Shown here one piece after another: positions 1-7,208 of a DNA stretch of 26,407 nt. Where the stretch lies: positions 1 through 26,407 of the forward strand of contig CALKVC010000243.1 of NCBI GenBank assembly GCA_937996595.1, in the 5' to 3' direction. The notes beneath the pieces were generated by a model, which saw only the letters and a program-made list of their open reading frames with translations, made no database searches and was not told the origin of the DNA. Each line of letters starts with the position of its first letter. Positions within the stretch are counted from its first letter, which is position 1. Position numbers and translations under genes: made by a program. This DNA is from an uncultured Chitinophagaceae bacterium. GTDB taxonomy: Bacteria > Bacteroidota > Bacteroidia > Chitinophagales > Chitinophagaceae.

Positions 1-437
1 TAGTCCGGAAACCCGAGAGAAACCGGAACGGCAACCGCCCCGTTTATTTCTATATTCGGAATATAGCTGTCGTAAGCCGGTTCAAACAGGATCACCTCGT
101 CTCCGGGCTGCAGGATGGCAGTAAGTGCGGTATACAGGGCATAGGTGCCACCAGGCGTAACCGTTATATCAGTATCGGCATTGATGGCTGTGTTATAAAG
201 CGACATACATTTTTCGGCTATGCTTTCCCGTAATGCCGGCAGCCCGCACATGTGCACATACTGGTTATGGCCCTGTTGCATGGCGCTGTTTACCAGGGAA
301 ATAAGCGCTTCGTCCATCGGGAAATCGGGAAAGCCCTGGCCCAGGTTCACCGCATTATGCGTTGCGGCCAGCGAACTCATTACGGTGAAGATGGTGGTAC
401 CCGCTGCGGGTAATTTGCTGGTGATGGTTGGTATCAA
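1..437 (-). CDS. PLP-dependent aminotransferase, methionine/kynurenine type (partial, N-terminal third)
   Basis: This is the N-terminal ~145 residues of a fold-type I, class I/II aminotransferase; the rest lies left of the window. Reading the minus strand gives SKLPAAGTTIFTVMSSLA, then NLGQGFPDFPMDEAL, a Gly-Gly-Thr-x-Ala-Leu-Tyr segment that would hold the PLP phosphate, and FEPAYDSYIPNIE. These match the E. coli YbdL / kynurenine-aminotransferase-like branch closely, as I remember it. That branch transaminates methionine, aromatic amino acids or kynurenine in the cytoplasm. There is no ATG between the upstream in-frame stop and the conserved N-terminus, so I place the start at TTG (437), which gives the family's usual short leader; a downstream GTA-ATG is less likely. 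The gene lies 42 bp after the transglutaminase-like gene on the same strand and is probably the last visible member of the kdsD-manC operon. The exact substrate cannot be read from this fragment. Confidence 0.85.
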   Translation of the reverse strand, partial: MIPTITSKLPAAGTTIFTVMSSLAATHNAVNLGQGFPDFPMDEALISLVNSAMQQGHNQYVHMCGLPALRESIAEKCMSLYNTAINADTDITVTPGGTYALYTALTAILQPGDEVILFEPAYDSYIPNIEINGAVAVPVSLGFPD

Positions 438-479
438 TGAAAAAGGTTAAATGGTAATTTACTTTTTCAAAAATAGCAT

Positions 480-1313
480 TTAAGCGGAAAAAAGCGGGTG
501 CATGTTTGCCGAAGCTGTCAAATTGCGGTTAACCGGCTTTACAGCATACATCCGTGGTTTGCGTTTACGCACAAACAGCAATAACAAAGGGAAGCACCAG
601 GCGGTTTTGGATAGGATGGATGTGCTGCTTTGAAAAAAACGCAGCCTGGCTGCCGGCACTTCATTTACTTCTCCAAAAATGGCTGTTTCGCCATCACCAA
701 ACTGGTAGGAGAGGTTTGGGTGCTTTTCCGCCGGATAATATTTTTTCAGCAGTTCGTTGCTGGCGTTCCAGTTTTCGTGTATGCGCTGGCTGAGGTTCAT
801 CTGCGGCTCCATGTTCGGATCAAAATAATACCATTTGCCATCGCATTTCACTTCCAGGGCATAATGGTGCGGGAACCCCACTTTCCGGTAATCCACTTTT
901 TTCCGTTTCAACACTTCCATCATCACCAGTGCCTGCTGCGAACAGGCGGCATTAGGATGTTTCATGATCTCTTCGGGCCTTACCTTACAGGATAAACCGA
1001 TGCCGGTAACCCTTTCACCCAATGCGGCTATCCAGTTTTCTTTCAGTGTATAGTGAGAAAATCCGTGATAGAACCGGCAGGAAATAAAATAAGCAAGCAA
1101 TAAGGAATACTCCGGAGAGCGGAAACTGATATTACGGGAAAGAGCTTCGTTATCAACCAGTTTTTCAAGCTTATCGATGCTGTTAACAGACGCCAGTGCG
1201 GGATGGAACCTTTCCGTATTATTAAACGGCAATTGTTCGTTGATATCTTCCCGGATGAAATTAGGGACAGCCAGGATGATGGCAAACAGGATAAGTAAAG
1301 GTTTCCGATTCAT
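480..1313 (-). CDS. Transglutaminase-like (papain-fold) exported or membrane protein
   Basis: A 277-residue protein with a hydrophobic N-terminus (residues 4-17, signal peptide or anchor). It has a transglutaminase-core triad pattern: Cys124 in NAACSQQA, His150 in HHYALEV, and Asp165 in WYYFDPN. The spacing and the H-x-x-x-E-V...WY-x-F-D-P signature are typical of bacterial transglutaminase-like cysteine proteases or amidases. A second hydrophobic stretch near residues 235-248 followed by RKRKPR suggests a C-terminal membrane segment with a basic cytoplasmic tail, so the catalytic domain is probably periplasmic. It follows manC by 110 bp and precedes the aminotransferase by 42 bp, all on the minus strand. 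The operon context with kdsD and manC suggests a cell-envelope role, but the substrate is unknown. The start is ATG and fits the signal sequence. Fold assignment is solid; biological role is inference. Confidence 0.75.
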   Translation of the reverse strand: MNRKPLLILFAIILAVPNFIREDINEQLPFNNTERFHPALASVNSIDKLEKLVDNEALSRNISFRSPEYSLLLAYFISCRFYHGFSHYTLKENWIAALGERVTGIGLSCKVRPEEIMKHPNAACSQQALVMMEVLKRKKVDYRKVGFPHHYALEVKCDGKWYYFDPNMEPQMNLSQRIHENWNASNELLKKYYPAEKHPNLSYQFGDGETAIFGEVNEVPAARLRFFQSSTSILSKTAWCFPLLLLFVRKRKPRMYAVKPVNRNLTASANMHPLFSA

Positions 1314-1423
1314 GGCATCACGTTATGCTGCTATCTGTGCAACATGCTGCTGTGTAATGGATTAATACGGCTTACAGCAGTTTTATAACGTAATTACCGG
1401 TTTAATATTGCGCTTTTACCCGT

Positions 1424-2506
1424 TTACAGGTATTTATCCCCTTTGCTCCTTTTTATTTCTGCCACATATTCCTTTATTTCCTGCTCCTTGTCTTTCTTAC
1501 AGATCATCAATACATCAGGTGTATCCACCACCACAAAATCTTCCAGTCCCTGCAGCAACACCAGTTTTTGATTGTCGGCATGCACCATGTTTCTTGTGGC
1601 ATCAATCACCACTACATTGTTGCCGGCCACCGCATTTTCCAGGTAATCTTTTTCCAGTGTTTCGTAGGCGCTGGCCCAGGTACCCAGGTCGCTCCATCCA
1701 AAAGAAGACGGAATCACATATACATTATCGGCTTTTTCCATCACGCCGTAATCAATGGAAATATTTACGCATTGCGGATAGATCCTTTCTACAGCTTCTT
1801 TTTCCATGGCTGTATTGAAGTTTGCCTTTTCCGCATCAAACACTTCGTGCATTTCGGGAAGCAGTTTTTCAAATGCCCTGATGATGTTCTTCACCTGCCA
1901 AACGAATATACCGGCGTTCCATAAGAAATCGCCGCTGGCAACAAAGGTTTTAGCCAGTTCACGGTCTGGTTTCTCCGTAAAGGTTTTTACTTTATAGATA
2001 TTATCGCTTACCGCCAGTTGTTCATACTGGATGTACCCGTAACCGGTATTGGGATTGGTGGGTTTTATGCCAAGGGTAATCAATGCTTTTATATGTGCCG
2101 TAAAATGCAGCGCTTCGGTGCAAACTTTCTTAAACCCGTCATCGTCGGTAATGAGGTGGTCGGCCGGTGCGCATATCAGGTTTGCTGAAGGGTTCACCTG
2201 CTGCAGTTTATAGGAAATATAGGCTATGCAGGGAGCTGTATTTTTCCGGCTTGGTTCACAAAGGATATTTGCCCTGTTAAGTTCGGGAAGCTGTTTGGCA
2301 ACTATTTCCTTATAATTTTCGGAGGTTACGATATAGATGTTCTCTACCGGTATGAATTTTACAAACCTGTCGAATGTAGCCTGTATCAGCGTCCTTCCGG
2401 TATTTAGAATATCAAGGAACTGTTTGGGGTAATCGGTGCGGCTCATGGGCCAAAACCGGCTTCCGATGCCTCCCGCCATAATGGCTACATAGTGGTTCTT
2501 GTTCAT
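1424..2506 (-). CDS. manC: Mannose-1-phosphate guanylyltransferase (short form, no isomerase domain)
   Basis: A 360-residue cytoplasmic nucleotidyltransferase making GDP-mannose from mannose-1-phosphate and GTP. The N-terminal signature is clear: AGG-x-G-S-R-x-W-P at residues 11-20, followed by SRTDYPKQF with the conserved P27-K28-Q29. Further family blocks are EPSRKNTAPCIAY, the APADHLI metal/nucleotide loop, GYGYIQY, FTEKPDRE, WNAGIFVW and WSDLGTWAS. The protein ends soon after the GMP-family beta-helix region and lacks the cupin-type phosphomannose isomerase domain, unlike the paralog at the right end of the window. It lies 30 bp downstream of kdsD on the same strand and is surely co-transcribed with it. 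GDP-mannose would feed glycan or lipopolysaccharide synthesis. The symbol is given by family; rfbM and gmp are alternative names. Confidence 0.93.
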   Translation of the reverse strand: MNKNHYVAIMAGGIGSRFWPMSRTDYPKQFLDILNTGRTLIQATFDRFVKFIPVENIYIVTSENYKEIVAKQLPELNRANILCEPSRKNTAPCIAYISYKLQQVNPSANLICAPADHLITDDDGFKKVCTEALHFTAHIKALITLGIKPTNPNTGYGYIQYEQLAVSDNIYKVKTFTEKPDRELAKTFVASGDFLWNAGIFVWQVKNIIRAFEKLLPEMHEVFDAEKANFNTAMEKEAVERIYPQCVNISIDYGVMEKADNVYVIPSSFGWSDLGTWASAYETLEKDYLENAVAGNNVVVIDATRNMVHADNQKLVLLQGLEDFVVVDTPDVLMICKKDKEQEIKEYVAEIKRSKGDKYL

Positions 2507-2536
2507 GTGTGTTCTGCTGTTTTTGGGTTGTTACTG

Positions 2537-3502
2537 TTAAATGATCCCTTCCCTTACCAGGTCGTGCAAATGCAAAACGCCTGCATAAAGTCCGTTTTCC
2601 AAAACGATTAACTGGCTGATATTATTATTCCGCATTACATCCAGTGATGCTGCAGCCAGTTCATTGGCTGATATGGTTTTTGGGTTGATTCCCATGATAT
2701 CTTTTGCATACAAATGGGAGAACGATGCATTTTTTTCCAGCATCCGCCTCAGGTCACCATCGGTAATGATGCCTTCTACCTTATTTTCATCATTGATTAC
2801 CGCTGCAGCCCCCAATCGCTTTTTGGTTATTTCCACAATCACTTCATTTACCGGTGAGGATAGTTTAACCGCCGGCTTTTCATTATTTATGATGAGGTCG
2901 GAAACCCGGAGATAGAGTTTTTTCCCCAGCGTACCGCCCGGATGGTATTTGGCAAAATCTTCGCTGTTAAAGCCCTTCAATTCCATCAGGCAAACGGCCA
3001 GGGCATCGCCCATCACCATTTGTGCGGTTGTGCTGGAGGTTGGTGCCAGGTTATTGGGGCAGGCTTCCTGGTTAACCGTTGTATTTAACAGGATATCACA
3101 GTGCTTTGCCAGGTATGACTGTTCGTTGCCCGCCATGCCGATAAGGGTATTGCCAAAGTTCTTCAGCAGGGGTACCAGCACTTTTATTTCGGGGCTGTCG
3201 CCGCTTTTGCTGATAAGCAACACGATATCATCCTGCTGAATCATGCCAAGGTCGCCGTGGATGGCATCAGCTGCGTGCATGAAAATGGAGGCCGTTCCGG
3301 TACTGTTCAGTGTGGCCACTATTTTTTGGGCAATGATGGCGCTTTTTCCGATACCGCTCACTATCAGCCTGCCTTTACCATAAGCAACTGTTTCAACCGC
3401 TTTTTTAAAACTGCTGTTGATGAACGACTCCAGGCCGCTGATGGAAGCCGCTTCCAGGCGAATGGTACGGAGCGCTACCGGTATGATTGATTCACTGTTC
3501 AT
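2537..3502 (-). CDS. kdsD: Arabinose-5-phosphate isomerase (KpsF/GutQ family)
   Basis: A 321-residue protein that interconverts ribulose-5-phosphate and arabinose-5-phosphate, the first step of KDO synthesis for lipopolysaccharide. The N-terminal SIS domain (about residues 30-175) has SGIGKSAIIAQKIVATLNS, the strongly conserved AADAIHGDLGM with its catalytic-region histidine, and SKSGDSPE. Two CBS domains follow (about 205-260 and 268-321), including the GIITDGDLRR motif. Length and domain order equal the E. coli KdsD/GutQ type. It is the first gene of a minus-strand operon with manC 30 bp downstream, and a consensus promoter lies directly upstream. Which of the KdsD or GutQ names applies cannot be decided from sequence alone, but the pairing with a nucleotide-sugar enzyme favours the KDO role. 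Confidence 0.93.
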   Translation of the reverse strand: MNSESIIPVALRTIRLEAASISGLESFINSSFKKAVETVAYGKGRLIVSGIGKSAIIAQKIVATLNSTGTASIFMHAADAIHGDLGMIQQDDIVLLISKSGDSPEIKVLVPLLKNFGNTLIGMAGNEQSYLAKHCDILLNTTVNQEACPNNLAPTSSTTAQMVMGDALAVCLMELKGFNSEDFAKYHPGGTLGKKLYLRVSDLIINNEKPAVKLSSPVNEVIVEITKKRLGAAAVINDENKVEGIITDGDLRRMLEKNASFSHLYAKDIMGINPKTISANELAAASLDVMRNNNISQLIVLENGLYAGVLHLHDLVREGII

Positions 3503-3512
3503 TTTGAAGCCG

Positions 3513-3543
3513 CAAACCTACTGTAAATACGGGATAATGCAAA
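3513..3543 (-). promoter_or_regulatory. Bacteroidota-type promoter of the kdsD operon
   Basis: On the minus strand the sequence reads TTTG, exactly 19 bases, then TAGGTTTG. This is a perfect match to the Bacteroidota primary-sigma consensus TTTG-N19-TAnnTTTG. The downstream box ends only 10 bases before the kdsD ATG at 3502, so the expected transcript has a very short leader, perhaps 3-7 bases. That may mean near-leaderless translation, or that the true start of translation or transcription is elsewhere. Confidence 0.7.
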
Positions 3544-3676
3544 GAACCGGCGCCGGTATCATCATACCTGCATTTTTACCTGCCTAACAATTTATTTTCC
3601 ATCCGTTTAGCAAAAAAACCGTATCTTAATAGGCATATAAATACTATGTTAATATATCGTGTAAATGCGCATGCTG

Positions 3677-3708
3677 TTTGTTTTTGCGGCCTCATTGGGT
3701 TAACTTCG
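3677..3708 (+). promoter_or_regulatory. Candidate promoter of recQ
   Basis: TTTG (3677-3680), a 20-base spacer, then TAACTTCG (3701-3708), which is one mismatch from TAnnTTTG. The position is about 70 bases upstream of the recQ ATG and just outside the divergent kdsD promoter. An AAGGAG-like ribosome site lies about 11 bases before the ATG. Confidence 0.5.
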
Positions 3709-3779
3709 CAACCCTTTAAAAAACAGCAATTGTTTAATTGCACGCATAAAAAATTACTTGTGAAGGAGAGCATTCAGTT

Positions 3780-6050
3780 ATGGCTACAGTAAAATCAAAA
3801 ACCGGAACGGTTAAGAAAGCAACCACAAAACCGGCGCCGGCAAAAAAAATACAGGAAAATTTAACGCTGAAATTACAGCAGGAGTTTGGCTTTGATGGGT
3901 TTAAAGGTACGCAGGAAGAGATCATCAGGTCATTGTTAAGCGGTAGGGATACTTTTGTAATTATGCCAACAGGTGGCGGAAAAAGCCTTTGCTACCAGTT
4001 GCCCGCCATGATCTGCGACGGGGTTGCCATCATCGTTTCACCACTCATTGCCCTCATGAAAAACCAGGTTGACCTGGTCAGAAGCTACAGCAGCAAAGAC
4101 GATGTGGCTCATTTTTTAAACAGCACGCTTAATAAGGCGCAGCAAAAGACAGTAAAAGACGACCTGGCATCGGGCAAGACCAAGATGCTGTATGTGGCCC
4201 CCGAAACGCTTACCAAGGAAGACAATATCGGTTTTTTCAAATCACTTACCATTTCCTTTTTCGCCGTTGATGAAGCGCATTGCATTTCGGAGTGGGGGCA
4301 CGATTTCAGGCCCGAATACAGGAGGCTGAAAGAGGTTACAGACCAGATAAACCCGGATGTGCCCATCATCGGGCTAACGGCAACGGCTACCCCTAAAGTG
4401 CAGAGCGACATATTGAAAAACCTGGGACTGCGTAAACCGGCCGTCTTCATATCTTCCTTTAACAGGCCCAACCTGTATTATGAAATACAGCCCAAAGTGA
4501 ACCTGGAGCAGACGAACAAAAGCATTGTGCGGTTCATCCAGCAACATAAGAACAAAAGCGGCATCATTTATACACTTAACCGGAAAACCACTGAAGAGCT
4601 TGCCAACATGCTGATGGCAAACGGTATCAAAGCAGTGGCCTATCATGCAGGGTTAGACGCTAAACTGAGGTCGGAACGGCAGGACCAGTTTTTGAATGAA
4701 GACATACACGTGATTGTTGCCACCATCGCTTTCGGGATGGGTATTGACAAGCCCGATGTGCGTTTTGTAATACATTATAACATACCCAAGTCGATAGAGA
4801 ACTATTACCAGGAAACCGGGAGGGCCGGAAGGGACGGACTGGAAGGAAAATGCATCCTTTATTATTCTCATAAAGATGTAGCCAAGCTGGAGCACCTGAT
4901 GCGTGACAAACCGCTGAGTGAACGGGAAGTGGGCGCACAACTGATAAACGAAACCGTATCGTATGCCGAAAGCAGCATTTGCCGGCGTAAAACATTATTG
5001 TATTATTTCGGCGAACCGTATGATGATAAAAAAAGCTGCGGCCATTGCGACAATTGCCTGAATCCGAAAGAAAAAATAGAAGCGAAAGAAGATGCCGTTA
5101 CCGTATTAAAGGCGGTGAAAGCGCTGGGTGAGCAGTTTACACTGGAATATGTATTACAGGTATTGCTGGGCCATGCCAACCAGCAGGTAAAGATGTACCG
5201 GCACGAAGAACTCCCGGTATTTGCCAGTGGCAATGATAAAGAACCGCATTACTGGAGCAGCCTTATCCGGCAGATGCTGCTGAACGGGTTACTGGAAAAA
5301 GACATCGTGGATTATGGCATATTGAAATTCACCAATAAGTCGGAAGCATTTTTAAAGAAACCGGTATCCTTCAAAATTGCGCTTAACAATCTTTTTGAAG
5401 AGGCGAATGCAGATGATGAAGAAAGCGGCGATGGTGTGGCAGGTGAAGCCGGTGCGGCAGATGAAATATTGCTGGAGCAGCTAAAAGACCTGCGAAAAAA
5501 AGTGGCGAAGGAAAAAAACCTGCCTCCTTTTGTGATATTCCTGGAAACATCGCTGGAAGATATGGCTACGATGTATCCCACGTCGATGGCCGAACTGGAA
5601 AAGATAAGCGGGGTGAGCAAAGGCAAGGCCATGCGCTATGGCAAGCCGTTCCTGGATATGATCAGCGCTTATGTGGAAGAAAATGACATTGAAAGGCCCG
5701 ATGATTTTGTAATGAAAACGGTTGCCAACAGGAATAATAACAAAATCTTCATCATACAGAATGTTGACAAGAAAATTCCGCTGGAAACCATCGCCAAAAA
5801 CAAGGACCTGCGCATCGAGGAATTGCTGGAAGAGATGGAAACGATTGTAGCCAGCGGCACCAAGCTGAACCTGAACTATGCCATCAATGATATGGTGGAC
5901 GAATACGAACAGGAAGAGATCATTGATTATTTCAAGAGTTGCGAAACGTCATCATTGCAGGTAGCACAGGAAGAACTGGCCGACAGTGATTTTAACTGGG
6001 AGCAGTTGAAGCTGATGCGGATCAAGTTTTTGTGTGAGTATGGGAATTGA
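3780..6050 (+). CDS. recQ: ATP-dependent DNA helicase RecQ
   Basis: A 756-residue superfamily 2 3'-to-5' DNA helicase for recombination and fork repair. A Lys/Thr/Pro-rich tail (1-24) precedes the helicase core. Motif I is MPTGGGKS (62-69, Lys68), motif II is DEAH (164-167) continuing into the RecQ-specific CISEWGHDFRPEYRRL, motif III is GLTATAT (198-204), and motif VI is QETGRAGRDG (344-353). The zinc site uses Cys401, Cys420, Cys423 and Cys426, followed by the RQC winged helix. An acidic linker (around 545-558) leads to an HRDC domain (about 562-635) and a C-terminal helix-turn-helix module (about 650-756) resembling the one ending the PIF1-like protein in this window. This long architecture is usual in Bacteroidota. 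It stands alone on the plus strand, divergent from kdsD, with an AAGGAG-like ribosome site. Confidence 0.96.
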   Translation: MATVKSKTGTVKKATTKPAPAKKIQENLTLKLQQEFGFDGFKGTQEEIIRSLLSGRDTFVIMPTGGGKSLCYQLPAMICDGVAIIVSPLIALMKNQVDLVRSYSSKDDVAHFLNSTLNKAQQKTVKDDLASGKTKMLYVAPETLTKEDNIGFFKSLTISFFAVDEAHCISEWGHDFRPEYRRLKEVTDQINPDVPIIGLTATATPKVQSDILKNLGLRKPAVFISSFNRPNLYYEIQPKVNLEQTNKSIVRFIQQHKNKSGIIYTLNRKTTEELANMLMANGIKAVAYHAGLDAKLRSERQDQFLNEDIHVIVATIAFGMGIDKPDVRFVIHYNIPKSIENYYQETGRAGRDGLEGKCILYYSHKDVAKLEHLMRDKPLSEREVGAQLINETVSYAESSICRRKTLLYYFGEPYDDKKSCGHCDNCLNPKEKIEAKEDAVTVLKAVKALGEQFTLEYVLQVLLGHANQQVKMYRHEELPVFASGNDKEPHYWSSLIRQMLLNGLLEKDIVDYGILKFTNKSEAFLKKPVSFKIALNNLFEEANADDEESGDGVAGEAGAADEILLEQLKDLRKKVAKEKNLPPFVIFLETSLEDMATMYPTSMAELEKISGVSKGKAMRYGKPFLDMISAYVEENDIERPDDFVMKTVANRNNNKIFIIQNVDKKIPLETIAKNKDLRIEELLEEMETIVASGTKLNLNYAINDMVDEYEQEEIIDYFKSCETSSLQVAQEELADSDFNWEQLKLMRIKFLCEYGN

Positions 6051-6074
6051 TCGCCCGGGAACAGCGATTAACCC

Positions 6075-6100
6075 TTATCAATCCGCTTTCGGGTTGATAA
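6075..6100 (+). terminator. Stem-loop 25 bp after recQ
   Basis: TTATCAATCCG, loop CTTT, CGGGTTGATAA: an 11-bp stem with one G-T wobble and a tetraloop. It starts 25 bases past the recQ stop and plausibly ends or stabilises that transcript. No T-run follows, so it is not a textbook intrinsic terminator. Confidence 0.45.
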
Positions 6101-6158
6101 TCAGCAGGCAAAGTGTAAATATTCCATGTAAAATGGGTGTTCTTCAACAAAAACCCCT

Positions 6159-6166
6159 TATTTTTG
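6159..6166 (+). promoter_or_regulatory. Candidate -7 box upstream of tRNA-Phe
   Basis: TATTTTTG matches TAnnTTTG exactly and is followed by CAACCC, similar to the bases after the recQ box. No convincing TTTG lies 19-21 bases upstream, so the call rests on one box only. It could drive the tRNA, 165 bases downstream, through the partial tRNA copy. Confidence 0.3.
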
Positions 6167-6218
6167 CAACCCAAATTCGACATTCAACATTCTTTGTTTG
6201 ATATTCGATATTCAAAGA

Positions 6219-6302
6219 GGTGCGGTAGCTCAGCCGTAGTTATTCTTAACGACGAAGGAGTTATTGAAAAACAAGGTCCCGATGAGCTTAGCGATATCGG
6301 GA
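6219..6302 (+). repeat. Partial copy of the tRNA-Phe 5' end followed by a stem-loop spacer
   Basis: Bases 6219-6233 repeat the first 15 bases of the tRNA-Phe gene (GGTGCGGTAGCTCAG) exactly, 112 bp upstream of the intact gene. The copy ends in the D-arm and cannot fold as a tRNA. The spacer holds a 7-bp inverted repeat, TCCCGAT (6277-6283) and ATCGGGA (6296-6302). The arrangement resembles a dispersed repeat or an insertion that duplicated the tRNA start. It is not a functional tRNA. Confidence 0.75.
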
Positions 6303-6330
6303 TTGGTTAGATGAGCAGGATTATTAATTT

Positions 6331-6406
6331 GGTGCGGTAGCTCAGTTGGTAGAGCAATGGACTGAAAATCCATGTGTCGCCGGTTCAATCCCGGCCCACA
6401 CCACCA
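6331..6406 (+). tRNA. tRNA-Phe (GAA)
   Basis: The sequence folds as a full cloverleaf. D-arm GCTC-AGTTGGTA-GAGC; anticodon stem ATGGA/TCCAT enclosing loop CTGAAAA with anticodon GAA; T-arm GCCGG-TTCAATC-CCGGC (6379-6395). The acceptor stem pairs GGTGCGG with CCACACC, the discriminator is A at 6403, and CCA is encoded at 6404-6406. Acceptor position 5 is C opposite A, the only mismatch; a T there would pair perfectly. A strong terminator follows 12 bases later, so this is a single-tRNA unit. Confidence 0.95.
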
Positions 6407-6418
6407 CGAAGCAGAAAG

Positions 6419-6452
6419 GCCTTAAACAATATAAGTTGTTTGAGGCTTTTTT
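6419..6452 (+). terminator. Intrinsic terminator of tRNA-Phe
   Basis: GCCTTAAACAA (6419-6429), a 6-base loop, TTGTTTGAGGC (6436-6446), then six T. The 11-bp stem contains a single G-T wobble. It begins 12 bases after the encoded CCA and is a textbook rho-independent terminator on the plus strand. Confidence 0.9.
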
Positions 6453-6463
6453 CTTCTGAAAAC

Positions 6464-6479
6464 TGTCTGAATTGGGATT
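6464..6479 (+). repeat. Left direct repeat flanking the GxxExxY gene
   Basis: TGTCTGAATTGGGATT at 6464-6479 recurs as TGTCTGAATTAGGATT at 6985-7000, 15 of 16 bases identical and in the same orientation. Together they bracket the GxxExxY gene. The left repeat runs on into GGATT-type motifs that overlap the gene's stop codon and last codons. Confidence 0.7.
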
Positions 6480-6487
6480 CTTAGGAT

Positions 6488-6898
6488 TTAAGAATTATTG
6501 GATTTTTTTGCGTACTCCCTATTTTCTTTGTGATTAACATTATATATCCTTTTAAATTCCAGGCTTTTAGAACCAAAATTAATAAGCAGGCCGACTGGCA
6601 AATCGTAAGCCTGGCAGTAATTCATCGCCTGTGCAATGTGCACATCTTCTAATTTTATAACGGCTTTTATTTCTACCATGATTTTTCCTTCTACAAAAAA
6701 ATCAACCCTCCGTGTTCCGATATCGTGGCCATAATACGATATCGCCATTTCCATTTCTCTCTGATACTCAAGGCGACTGTTTTTCATTTCTATAGCCAGA
6801 GCTCGTTGGTAAATGACTTCCTGGAAACCATTTCCTAAATAGGAATGCACTTTCATGGCACATCCGATTATCTTATGCGTTAATGCTTCGTGTTTCAT
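6488..6898 (-). CDS. GxxExxY family protein (PD-(D/E)XK nuclease-like)
   Basis: A 136-residue protein of the GxxExxY family (Pfam PDDEXK_3). The name-giving motif is G24-F-Q-E27-V-I-Y30. The nuclease-like core follows with Asp66 in RRVDFFV and Glu76-x-Lys78 in MVEIKAV, the D...ExK pattern of PD-(D/E)XK folds. AQAMNYCQAYDLPVGLLINFGS near the C-terminus is also family-typical. I start at the ATG of MKHEALTHKIIG (6898); an upstream in-frame ATG at 6943 would add 15 Asn/Cys-rich residues encoded by intergenic-looking DNA. The function of the family is not established. The gene sits alone between a tRNA terminator and a repeat-rich gap, and its 3' end lies inside a repeat, consistent with a mobile or frequently duplicated unit. 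Confidence 0.88.
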   Translation of the reverse strand: MKHEALTHKIIGCAMKVHSYLGNGFQEVIYQRALAIEMKNSRLEYQREMEMAISYYGHDIGTRRVDFFVEGKIMVEIKAVIKLEDVHIAQAMNYCQAYDLPVGLLINFGSKSLEFKRIYNVNHKENREYAKKSNNS

Positions 6899-7208
6899 AT
6901 TTACAGATTGAATGTGATTGCAATTAATACAATTATTAATCAAACCTGCCTGATTGGGTACTAAATAAAATTTAGATATAAAGATGTCTGAATTAGGATT
7001 AAATGATTGGTGGGATTATAGGATCCGGTTTCTAATAATATTAATACAATCCTACCAATCTCTAAATCCAAAAAATCCTAATACTGACAACTGGCAATAA
7101 ATACAACACAGATAACCCCCATTCACTAATAAATACCAATTAATTTCTACTTTTACATTTAAACATCCTTACCCTAATTGAGTCTGAAAAATCACTAAAA
7201 CCTTTTAC
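6899..7208. other. Non-coding gap rich in repeated GGATT/AATCC motifs
   Basis: About 310 bases without a convincing gene. It is AT-rich and contains the large imperfect inverted repeat at 6985-7089. After that, an AT-rich stretch leads into the TTG start of the serine-hydrolase lipoprotein. TACTTTTA (7148-7155) is one base off the Bacteroidota -7 box, but I see no partner upstream. Confidence 0.6.
6985..7089. repeat. Large imperfect inverted repeat beside the GxxExxY gene
   Basis: The left arm begins TGTCTGAATTAGGATT and contains GATTGGTGGGATT. The right arm, read as reverse complement, begins TGTCAGTATTAGGATT and contains GATTGGTAGGATT. The arms enclose an AT-rich centre and could form a long hairpin. 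The left arm start is also the direct repeat of 6464-6479. This looks like an end structure of a small non-autonomous element or a dispersed repeat. Confidence 0.65.

Noticed and set aside
3576..3773. 65-codon minus-strand frame in the kdsD-recQ gap
   Set aside because: It overlaps the recQ promoter, has Cys/Asn-rich random-looking sequence and matches no family.
6219..6330. A second tRNA gene upstream of tRNA-Phe
   Set aside because: Only the first 15 bases match; there is no anticodon arm or T-arm.
6899..6943. Upstream ATG for the GxxExxY gene
   Set aside because: The added Asn/Cys-rich residues are not family-typical; the family begins near MKHE.
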